Below, piece by piece: positions 11,694 to 23,600 of a DNA stretch of 64,000 bases. A program made the translations under genes and the position numbers. Numbering within the stretch: the first letter of the stretch is position 1; each line of letters begins with the position of its first letter. The DNA comes from Trichopria drosophilae (lineage: Eukaryota; Arthropoda; Insecta; Hymenoptera; Diapriidae), in the NCBI GenBank assembly GCA_030407085.1, contig CM059582.1, forward strand, positions 157,938,501-158,002,500, written 5' to 3'. The notes under the pieces are model-generated. The model was not told where the DNA came from, searched no databases, and worked only from the letters and a program-made list of their open reading frames with translations.

Positions 11694-14347
11694 AACGGAA
11701 GAAATGGAAGTTTTATTAAATGACGGTTAAAACGATAATGCTTTAATTGTAGTGTCAGTGTCGAAAAGATTTTTCACACTTGTCATGTTAAAATGTGAGG
11801 TTTTAGCATATCTAACAAAAAATACATTACTGATTCTTAATTACATATATTAAAGGGTGAGGAAATGTTGCAAGTCAATATGTGCAAAATCAATGTTAAT
11901 CATCAAGACTTTAAAATATAATGACTTGTTTAGTTGGTAATGACTTTCGTGATGAACAATATAATGTTACTATCTATTAAATGGAACATTGAAAGTGTAT
12001 ACAAAAGAATGATAAACTGGCAAACCTATCTTTTACCATTAAATACTGACTTGATTAATAAATTTAAAAACAAGCTCAGATGAAATTTGACACTAAGCAT
12101 TAATTGTGGAATTTATAAGATTATGTTTTGATTGTTCATCTAAAAGTGTGTGTAAGGGGTTGGCAAAACTGAATTGCTGACATCCGATTAGACTTTCTAG
12201 TTTATGGTGATCATATACATTCTTATTCGCTGATGAAATTAAAAAACATGTTTCACCTAATCATTTTCACTAAGGTATTTATAATAACACACAACATAAC
12301 AACACCGTTTCTTGATCTATAGTAAACATGTAGTTTTGGAATTGTTAAAATACGCTTTATGTTACTCATAGAGCAACGTTTTAAAGTAAAAGAATTTAAT
12401 AATGAGAAGTTTCTTTTTATTTTTAAAAAGAGGTAAATCAACGAATGTATTTTTTATTATTATATAGGAATTCCATAGACTACTTCTTTTAAGAACAATA
12501 AAAACCTTCTTTTGGGAAGGCAGCATATTGTAACTGATAATAGATACTTTTCTTTGTGTATTTTGATTGTGTGCAGATTATTATGCCCTAAAGTGCTCTC
12601 AAAACTGTAATAACGACGTAGCTCTTAGTTATGCGCGAAATTAGCTGATACTGAAAGTGTCCTTGAACTTTACGGTCATTATTGTTCTATTTTACTCGTA
12701 TTCATCTTTTGGCATGGAATAAAATTTGTGACCCGATATATACTTTTTTCTAAAGTGAAATAGTATTACTGCCATCTTATTAATGATAACAATTACGTTC
12801 TTCGTATAAAACATTTATGTGGTCATAATGTCTGGTGTCATATTGAAAGTATCTTTTCATGTTAATCTAAATACATGTAACAAACGGCCTTGTACCTTCC
12901 ATATCTGCCAGTTAGACAATATCATCGTTTTATTAAATAAACTTAAATTACTAAGATTTACGTACATAACTATATCACACATGTTGATTAATTATCTAGT
13001 GAAGCCAACGAATTTTTTTGTTCATCTTACATATTTCTGTTACTGTAACGAAAAAACGCAAAAGTTTGTTTCAGAAAATTATGACACGGTAACCGTAAAA
13101 AGCTTTCGTTACACGTTTCAGACAATTCCTATCTAAAGAAATTTTTGACACTGCAGTTACTAATAATAACCATCGTCCGGAAGATACTTAGTCGTGGGAG
13201 ACAATATGGATCTAATGGATAGCACTATTATTATTTTACTATTTTATTAATTTACTAAGTTTAATAACTAAGAAAATGCAAAATTAACAAATATGGTAAA
13301 AAAATCCTAAATTTAACATGAACCTATTTTAACATAAATGTGGGGTTATGTTAGGTAAATTCTTCAGAAATTCAACATTTTGAAATGATTATTGGAGAAA
13401 CCAGTGAAACCTAGTTGCATACAAAAAGTACACAAGAACGATAGTATACACACTATACATAATGGAGTTTGTAGGTTATGTTTCATCCTAGGTACGAGAA
13501 TATTGACCAATGTATATATATATATATGAAGAATAAACTATATATACTGTTAAAATATCAGATCCCAATATAAAAATTTAACAAAAAACAAATTGAGGTA
13601 ACTAATTTTCCATTATATAAAATTGTGTTCTAAGTTGATACATTTTCTATAATAACTGTTGGAGAAAATCTGGACACAATAAATTGTATATTTTTATTAT
13701 ACAATTTGTAATCAATTTTTTCACTTGAGGGAATTGATCATACTTTCAGAAAAAAATATTCTTTTGCAAAACGGTTGATATTTTACAGTTTGACGGCTGA
13801 AAAATCTTTACTAGTTCAGAATCAGGCCAGTTTCCCCTACCATCAGATAGGATAGGGTAATTTAATTTATTATCATTTGCAATGTTGTAATAATGAAATA
13901 TTTTCTTCATGCAATATCAGAATATTGTTGCAATATTTTAGATGGTGCACGCCGGTGCTATCAAATATCAGTCTCAGCAAATGTGTCATAATGACGTGAT
14001 CTGCGATACAATGCAAAATGATAAAAAAGTAACGAAGATTTCACTTGTTATAAATTTGCGTGCGTTACGAAGTCGAATATGAACTTCAGAGATAATTAAT
14101 CAGATTACACTGCTTAAGAACAGTTACAGCATCAATATATTCTTAATTTTCTTTATGCGAATTGAACTATTCCAATACGAAAAAATTATATTTACATTAT
14201 TCTTATACTTTCGAAACGACATGATTATACAATTTGATATAACTTTTCTTCCTAAAGAGTTTCGTTTATGAAATATAAAATTTTATATTTTTAAAACAGT
14301 CAGGTCATAAACAGAAATGCTGATGGTGCGATCGTATTTGTTTTCAG

Positions 14348-14695
14348 TACCTATCGTCGATGTATGGGCCGTCGTCGGACAGAGGGCAAAGCTACCTTGT
14401 GATTTGTCGCCTACGACGAGGTACGAAGAGATGGCCTTCATGGTGCTTTGGTACAAGGCGGAAAACGATGGCGAACCAATTTACAGCCTGGATGCGCGCA
14501 ACAGATCTATCGACCAGGCGAGTGTCTGGTCAAATCCGCGAGTTCTCGGCGAGCGGGCGAAGATGAGGGTTGTAACCACGCCTGCGGAGTTGCAGATCGA
14601 TCGACTCACTCCAGAGGACGGTGCAACCTATAGGTGCAGAGTCGACTTCCGCAACAGTCCAACCAAAAATCAAAGGGTCAATTTGACAGTAATCG
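14348..14695 (+). CDS. Side-like exon a: Ig1 (V-type) domain
   Basis: The acceptor is TTTTCAG at 14341-14347 and the donor is GTGAGT from 14696. The exon opens with two bases of a split codon, so an upstream exon must exist and the intron before it is phase 1. An in-frame ATG at 14317 lies upstream of the acceptor in what I take to be intron; the residues it would add do not look like a signal peptide. Residues 1-115: Cys17 (LPCDLSP), Trp34 (VLWYK), PIYSLDAR at 43-50, LGERA at 66-70, DGATYRCRVDF with Cys96, then RVNLTVI with an N-glycosylation sequon. This N-terminal domain pattern is the most diagnostic for the Side family, where Ig1 carries the Beat-binding surface. Length 348 bp, a multiple of three. 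Confident as an exon; the biological start is unknown. Confidence 0.5.
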
Positions 14696-17600
14696 GTGAG
14701 TTTTTACAAAATTATTTATAATGTACCCATCAGACTTATCTGCAAGCAATTTTATTCGTTATTACCCATATTCTGTATATTAACAAGAACCGGTAAAAAA
14801 AACCTTTTTGTTGTTAAGTTGATGTTCGGTAGTTTCGTCCAGATTAACTAGCCGCCATCCTGTTCAACAGGTACTAAGAGCTTGAGCTTTCGATACCTTT
14901 AAATCCTTTCAGAACTTTTCTTGTTACCCTTTGCCACCGGGCACACGTTTCTCGCGATGCGTATCGAATTGTGCAGGTATTAGTCAAACCCGTCACAGTT
15001 AGAAATCCGTCCTTCCTTGAACAGTGCCACCGCAAATTCCTGTTATCTACACGAGAGGTAGGATATTAGCGAAGAATCTCCAACCTTTCGACGAAGATGG
15101 AGAGATGACACTTGTCTGTGAGGTAACCGGCGGATTTCCGCCACCGAGGGTGACGTGGTACTTGGACGGCAGGGTCCTGGACGACACCTTCGTTACAGAA
15201 GACGAGGACGTCACAGTAAATCGACTCGATATCACGAAGGTCACCAGGGAGTTCCTGAAAGCACGACTGATTTGCCAAGCGAGTAACTCGCCCCTAGTGT
15301 CGCCGACGACGGCGGAAATTATCTTGGATGTTAATCGTGAGTTACACTGTCATTTGTACTTGATAAAGGGTTCATAGATTGAAAATTAATATTTTATACA
15401 TAGAGAACCTTGAATATTTATATAATATTTGAAATGTGTATAATACTAACTAGTACAAATGCTTTCGGGGAGGAACATGAAAAAAGAAGGATAAATTTTG
15501 TGAAAGAATCATGAGAGCAAACACCTAACATAAATTCGATTGATTAATCCAGTGGATAGAAAGATCTTTGTCGAAATCGGATATCATACATAGCGTCATG
15601 CAGAAATCAACTTTCTTAAAATAATTAGTCAAATTCTAACACATGTAAAGCCAGTAGCTAGCAATTAGTAGAAAAATAGCAATTGAATGAGTAGTACTTA
15701 GTAACTAATTGAATTCGTTATTTTTTTACTATTTCTATTATTTGAATTAGTTATATAATAAGGGACTACTAATGAATGAATACTCAAATAAAAATACAAT
15801 AGAGAAGTTGGGTATTTAATATAACGATTAAGTTTTCATTTTTATACTCTCTCAATTTGAAACAGTGAAAATTAATTTAATCTCTGCATTAATGAGTACT
15901 TTTTGTTTCTTCGATGACAGTCATATTGGCCACACTGAATAGTTAGTCCACGTACTGATATGAAATGTTTCGACTTCCCACCTATTCCACTACTGAATAT
16001 GTTACTACATTTCTGATATCTAAGACGATACATTTCCATTATTTAAATATTATAAAAAGGACGATTATTCCATACTGCGTAAGGTTTTCAAACTTTCCAG
16101 ATCGATAATAAAGTCTTTCCACCGATTACACAGTTCTCTGCAGACGAATCTTGGGTGTCCTGAATGAATGACATCTCTTTTCTGGAAAAATATCGATGTA
16201 AAATGACAAATAATTTAAAGTTTTCATAAAGAAATGTTAATTGATTCAGAAATTCTTCGGCATATTTGTCATCTGTAGGTACCGTTGAGAGCACTGTTTT
16301 CCTTTCTAAATTATTGTTCTGAAGTTGTTTACTGAAATCTGAGCAACGCGTTCCTGGCTCGAATGTCAGATTTCCGTCATTAAGTCCACGGGAAAATTCG
16401 AATATAACTATATATGTATAAATCGTAATAACCGAAATTCGTGTTCCAACTTCTAAATGTTCCTACGTCTGTTCGTTATGCAACCGGACGAACTGGCAAA
16501 TGAAAATGAAACTAGTGTATTAGTTCGTAAAATAATTAAAATATTTATTTGAGAGGATGGCGACGATTCTTTTCGAGATCTGATAGACGAAAACGAGTGA
16601 TTCGATGGACAGATACGAATGGAACCATCAATTGCTGGGTCGGTAAGTTACCGACTGTCGATCTCCGGTTTACAAACATTCAGACTTTTTGATTGCCAGT
16701 ATAATTTAGCAACAGCAGTAATCGGCTCCCCAATCCTCGTGCATGAAACCTACCGGTTACAGGTGCAACCGAAGTCGAATCACCGGCCGATGGTTCTATT
16801 TGTTTCACTGAGTTACGAACTTTCAAACTACTTGTTCCCGGGCAGCCAACCAATAGCAATCTCGACTCCCTTAGTCGCCGCACATGAAACCCTCCGGGTA
16901 CTCTCCATCTGAAAGCGAATCGCCAGTCCAGTACGTGGCTCCGAAATAAATTATTTTCGGACTCCAAAAAGGAGCCTTGCTCCGACTCGGAGACGAACCT
17001 TATGCCTCCAAAACGCACCATGTTCCGAACTGAAATTTCTATATCTTTGTGATACTAATTTGCTCGTGTTTTATCTCGATTATATTAAGTGCTTAATTTC
17101 TATACTGCGCTAGAGGATCAATTATATAGACCAATTTTGTGTATTTTGTCCCCAACCGAAGGACCCGTGCATACCCTATGTGCACCCTTTACGCGACTGC
17201 AGCTAACTTCTTTGAGGAGTATCCCCATTCGGTACCGCAATGTAGAAACATGTATCAGCTTATATTGCTGAAAAATTTACCATACGTAAACAAGAAAATA
17301 AGACCGTTGTATCGCACTACCTAAGAAAACAAAAAATAATACTGCATATATGGGAGTATCTCTAGAACTTTTAACATTTAACCTGACGTCCATTATGACA
17401 CCTTGAAAATCAGAGAACAATATTTGTAACACCGCGATTTGTCCAATTTTAGTGTCTTTTATACGTATCTAAGCATTTTTGTTAAGCATACAGTTGTTTT
17501 AACGAAGTATTGTAGGCTGCACGGCGTACAGAAAAAGTAGTTAACAAGTAAGGAAATAAAAATCCTTAAAACATGGATGTTTCTGATGTACGAAAAAAAG

Positions 17601-20600
17601 GAGGAATACTCAAAGTTGCACGATAACTTTTCAAAATTTCATTTCTCAGTAATTAATATACTGTAACATTTATAACTATATATTATATATAGGAGCAGGA
17701 CGTTTTAGCGTGGCCATTTTAGCGCTTCGACGTTTTATTCCCGGCGTTTTGGTGCCAGATGATTTGGCGTCCCTGTTTTGTTTTGAGTAGCTAGATGGTT
17801 GTACATAAATAAACCACGTAACGCTTTTTCAGGTCATTTTTGGCCACTACCTCCCCTTACGTAAATACACGCAGACATCAGCCTGATCTCTCTAGTTACA
17901 AAATATTTGAAATGTATGTAAAATTTAAAATATTTGAGTAAAGCAGGTGTGACATTTCTTATTTATGGTGACCGGATTTTATTTCCCGGAAGTAATTTGA
18001 TCACTAGTATTTCCCCGGATAAAATTTCCCTGTGCAACAATATATTTTAGGCATTATTAGAGGTAGGCGGAGTTGTGACTGGTTAGTTTTGGTTAGTTTA
18101 TGAGCACCCGTATGCTTTTAGGTATTATTAAGTTATTAAGTATTAGTTATATTAGGGGTAATCGGAGTTCTGACTGGTTATGTTAGTTTCGCGATGTTGC
18201 CAATTCTCCGCATCCTCCATTTTACTATACGAATTTTTATCTAAAATGAATCTCGTGACAAAAACGAGGGTCAAATAATCTGGGGCCAAAATAGCGGAAC
18301 CAAAACGGCGGCACCAAAACGACCTGTACCCATTATGTGTTACTATACCGTAGTTATATTATTCTTTAAACAATAACGAGGGATTTAATCGCTGCTTCGG
18401 TAGGACGACACTTGTAAATAAAGAATAAAGGACAGTGAAATATAGAACGTACATAATTTATTTGCACATTCCAAATTTTGTTTGTAACGGCTTAAAGCCA
18501 TTTTAAACATTTCTTTTATAATAGACGAGTTTATGGGAAATTCGTTAACTTCTTTACAGCTCTGGGCGAAAACTAAATCACGCTGAAATAATTGTATTCG
18601 ATACAAATGGGTAAATGTTTTGTTTGCCAATATGAGAGCCAACGGCACGAGTTGGGCGCTAATATGGCAGTCTCATTCATAGAATCAGAGCAGACACGTT
18701 TGTTGATCATTAATTTGTTATACTTAGCGGGGAAAACGGACTTTACGCTGATTTCAATGATTTGCGCATCTTTGGCAAAGAAGAATTATATACTTACAGA
18801 TTTATATTTTCTTGGACCAATTATCTGTACTTATATGTATTACGTACTTTTCTATTTTTCATTATCATTCTACGCAGGAATATGATACAACTTTGCCTGA
18901 TTTACCATAAATGACATAAAATACCATGTAAATCTGACCAATATAAAAAAAATGATACCCATTATAGTTTTAAAAAAAGCATTCATACACGTCTAAAAAT
19001 TACCGTTTAATGCGCTAATCGGTATGCATAATTAGATAATTTGGGAATTTCATTATATTTAATGCCTCCTATTTCAACATAATATGCGATCAATATGATT
19101 TTTAAGAATTATATGTCACTTAACATAAATGTTCATTTATTTTCATTTAATTCGAATTTTTAGCTCCTGAACAATGTAAGAATAGTATTATTTACTGATT
19201 TTATTTATTGTATAAGATAACGGATCTTATACTTGACGTGAGTAATATCTAGTTCACTGATTCTAAGAATTAATTAAGCGTTAGTAATTAAAACAACTAA
19301 AAGATGTTACTTCTTGCGAGTTACAAACAGAAAAAAACGAATCAAAGAATAATTCGGTCTATGCAGAATTTACAATGTTACAATTGTTTTTCATTTCATG
19401 TATTATTTTTTAGTTACTAAAATGTTATAAATTTATTGAATGAATTAATACTTTGTCTGTAAGTGTACTACTTTTTAAGCAAGCAAGAAATTTGTTATTC
19501 GACTGAATATTAAAATGAGTGTTCGAATTTACATATGTATTCGTCAATTATTCGTAGCTCATATTATCAAAATTACTTCGGAAGAACTATCTAAAATGTT
19601 ATGTATTACTACCACTGTTATTTTTAATTTTTTTTAATGTGATTTTCAATCTCTAAACATTAAATTTCATAATTCTACAATAACTATTCAAAACTTGGTT
19701 CGCCATACTGGATACGCCATTCTGAATTTTAGAAATATGACTGCATAATCGTAAATAGTGAATTTTAAAACCGATATAGATTTTTTAAACCTCTAGATTA
19801 GATCATGAGAAAAACTCATGCGTAAACAAAAACCTTTTGGAGGGAAATCTCGTGCGCAGAAAGGTTACTAAGGTTTAAAAATGAGTTATCGCAGATGTTT
19901 TGTATTATTTTATATACAATGAAGTAAAAAAAAATTAATTCTAGGATGTGACTGAAAAAGAAAAATTAGTTTTCAGAAGCTTGAAATACTAAAAGTTCTG
20001 GAGATATGACCATCTATTATATCCTCGATCGTTTGACCGCGTAGTAATTAACTACATTTAAGTCACTGGTAAACCAGTTAACTTTAATATAATAAGTTTG
20101 ACTGTATCCTCATTGAAAAAGAAATAGTAAGGCCCAAGATTGTAGGTGATTTATGCTTCCAAGATGGAACCTCCTAAACTAACAAATTCGGTTAGAGTAA
20201 GATGACAACTAACATCTAATGGCAAATTTGATTGTTTTATGATGTGGGAAAGTTTAAAAAAATGCCGTTAATAGGCCGCAGTGTGTGTTGTTCGCAGTAG
20301 GTGCGGACTGTTACTACTTAGTATCTAGCATTTTTTTATGTATAAACCCAGATGATAAAACATTCAAATATTCCATTTGGTGTTAGTTCTCATTTTACTC
20401 TACCCGAATCTGTCAGTTTCGGAGGTTCCATCTCGAGGGCCGAAATTACTTATACTCGTGGGCATCCTCCTTTATTAATTTCAGTTTATGTATATTGTAA
20501 ACCACATTAGCCGTGATTATTCATTCGCTTAGAATAAATTTAGGAAAAATCAAATAGATAACAGGCAATACGGTTTACATAATTTACTACATGCTATAAA

Positions 20601-23600
20601 GGGAGCATTAAAAAGATTTCAACAGCTTTCAAAGAGCTTGTGTATACCATTCGCACAGTAAGTAGTAATAAATAGTCTGCATTTACGGCAAACAAAACAT
20701 GTTATTGCGCTTTACTATACTTGGAATATTGCAAAGTCCGCGACTTCAAACGCTATTTTTTAAACCATTTGTTTTAGAGGCTACTTATACGCGGACTCTA
20801 AACAGTATTCTAAGTAGTAACAGTCAACCATCGTGTTCAATCAATCGAATTTGCTTTTAGGTATTAGCTCTGATTATATCCTCACCGAATTGATCCGTTT
20901 TGAAAGTTCCATCTTGAGGGTGAAATCTGTTTGGCATCATCATTTTCTCTATAGATTGTTTATTTTTTGCTAATAAACTTGTATACTTCCGATGGTTATA
21001 GGATAAACTCAACTCCTTTTAGTTTACCCTATATAGGGATAATAATTTGCATGTATACTGTATTAATTTTGTATTTTCAAAGAATTCAGCACGAGGATAT
21101 TGTCTTATTAATCAGTTGTCATAAAGATATAATGATGAAACAAACTTACTGATATACTTTCGTTGCGACAAAACTGTTCTTTGAACTAATATTTTAATTA
21201 CACAGCATGTACGATTATAGATCGTTATTTCACGCGCAATTTAACAATAATTTTAGTATGCAGTGATGAATTTTTTGTTTTTAAAGGACGATGCCCACGA
21301 GTACAGGTGATATCTGCCTCCAAGATGGAACCTCCGAAACTAACAAATTCCGTTACAGTATGATGACAACTAATGGCACATTCGTTTGTTTGATGATGTA
21401 GGAAAAATTAAAAAAAACGCCGTTAAATCTGCGGATTATACATAAGAAACTGTAAGTCATTTGAGTAGTAATAGGCCACACTGTGTGTTCTTCGCAGTAG
21501 GTGCGGACTGTTACTACTTAGAATCCAGCAGTTTTCTATGCATAATCCGCGACTTTGACAACGATTTTTTAAACTTTCCCAGATGATAAAACATTCAAAT
21601 TTTCCATTAGGTGTTAGTTCTCATCATACTCTACCCGAATTTGTCAGTTTTGGAGGTTCCATCCCTAGGGCGGAAATCACTTATACTTGTACAACCTCCT
21701 TTTGTAAATCCTCACTGGATAGCTATTTTTGGAATTTTGTTTCTATTTAGTATTTCTCATTTTACTTTTTTGTTTATCATTGCTTATTAATTTCCATATT
21801 AATATCCTAAAATAGATTAAAGATTGACTTTTATGATGGAAACTTGTTCATTTCGCTCGTATGGTAATTTACAAAATGGAATATAACTCTTCTCAATTTC
21901 TTTATTGAGTTCTTATACTCTTAAGGTTATAGTGCATTAATTAAGTTGATAGAAATATATTCATTAAAAAAATTATTTTAAAAAATCACATAAAAATAAT
22001 TACATATTTTTATAATGATCAAATACAAATTAAGTAATTTTTTTAAATATTGGGCGTTAACGCCCATGTTAAATAAAAATAAAAAAAATAAAAATAAAAT
22101 TCGAAATCTTAGAATTTACTGAGTTCAAATATCGCTTTACGAATCTTTTGGTCAACAATCAACAGTATAACAAGATTCATATTTAGAATTATGCATACTT
22201 CACAAACCTAAAACGTACTACGAAGAGAAGAATTAAGAAAAATTGTGTAATACACTTTTAATATTTCACACATTTTTAAATTAGTTGGATAGAAGACGGC
22301 ACGTAAATGAAATGCATATTTTATTAAAGCTGCCTTCGAAATAAACAGACATTTGTGAAAGTATAAAATTTATTACTGTTGTAATGACGTAAACGCAACT
22401 GCAAAATGTGCTTACATCCAGAAAAACTCTAATCTATACATAATATCTATATACACATGTTTTGAGAAAAAGTTCATTTATATACCTTACGTAGTTTCTT
22501 ATACCGAAAAAAAGTTGTACGATTGTTTGAAATCATTTTCCGTAATGTGCAAGGCTTAATTCCAAGTCGAAATTTCGATAGTGTTATTAAATTAAGGTGA
22601 TGTTTTGAGGCTTAATATTTTATTTCTATAGTGAAAAATAAAAGTTTTACGAAATAGCTAAACTTGATTGTGACTTTCTTATTTAAATGCTACAATCCTG
22701 AAAGCAATATGTCCAGGTGTTTGTTACAGTGCTCAGTTTTCCTGTACCTTTCACGCGTTAAATAAGTAAACTAGCCAAAAAGGACTCCTTTTCCACTAGA
22801 GAATCAGGAAATACTTTATTTGCAGCGAAAATATATTTTAAAAGTTTTGTTTGGTTTCACGGCTTAATTTAAGAAAAATGTTCTAATTAAAAAAAAAACC
22901 ATTGCTATTGACTGAAAGTGAAATTGTTTTGAAACAGTCAACTCATTTCAACAAATAATCTGTTAGATTCAAATTCGCTATCTTTGTAAATGACACAAAC
23001 TTTTTGGAATTTAAACAAGGTTTTACTTTATCTTAAAGAAATTAGGTCAAAAAAGTATTATTTAAATTTAAATAAACCTTTTCTCTGAGTGCATACTATC
23101 TGGAATAAAATTATCTAGCATTTTCATAGATATTCATGAAGCAACTGAAAATGAAACAAGTGGAATTTATTCTTAAAACTTGTGTTTCATCTATAAAAAC
23201 ACGGGTCAACAAAATTTCATTGATATGTTGTCAGTCCTGTTGTGCACCATTTAGTGTTAAATTGGAGGTCAGAATTCGTTCTCCACGACAGAATTTTAAA
23301 TTATTTGAGGTTATTTATTCGAAAAATTATTTTCTTACTATTTTGTAAATTACGTACTGGATGCAATAATTTTTCTTTACCTTTTTTACTATTTGCATTA
23401 TTTATTAAAACCATTTCCTTTAAAGTGAGATATATTAATCAATCACTAACCATTTTTCCATATAGTAACCAAAAGTTACTATATTTAAAATAATGAAAAT
23501 GTTTCCATTTTCAACCTGCATAAAAATGTCAAATTTCTAATTTCACGCTCATACGCAGCGAAACCGGCCAAATATAAAAAGAAATTATAAAGCAGAGATA

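Larger units (their letters stand above)
1..14347. other. Upstream or 5'-intron sequence, no convincing gene
   Basis: The sequence is AT-rich with only short, low-complexity open frames. Because the first visible Side-like exon begins with a split codon, at least the right part of this stretch must be intron. It contains the inverted-repeat elements listed separately (120-296, 1922-2155, 6226-6652, 9760-10310) and a GC-richer block (5461-5640). No signal-peptide exon was recognised. Confidence 0.5.

Noticed and set aside
14317..14347. In-frame ATG just before the Ig1 exon as the start codon
   Set aside because: It lies before a good TTTTCAG acceptor, adds only about ten residues and provides no signal peptide, which a Side protein needs.
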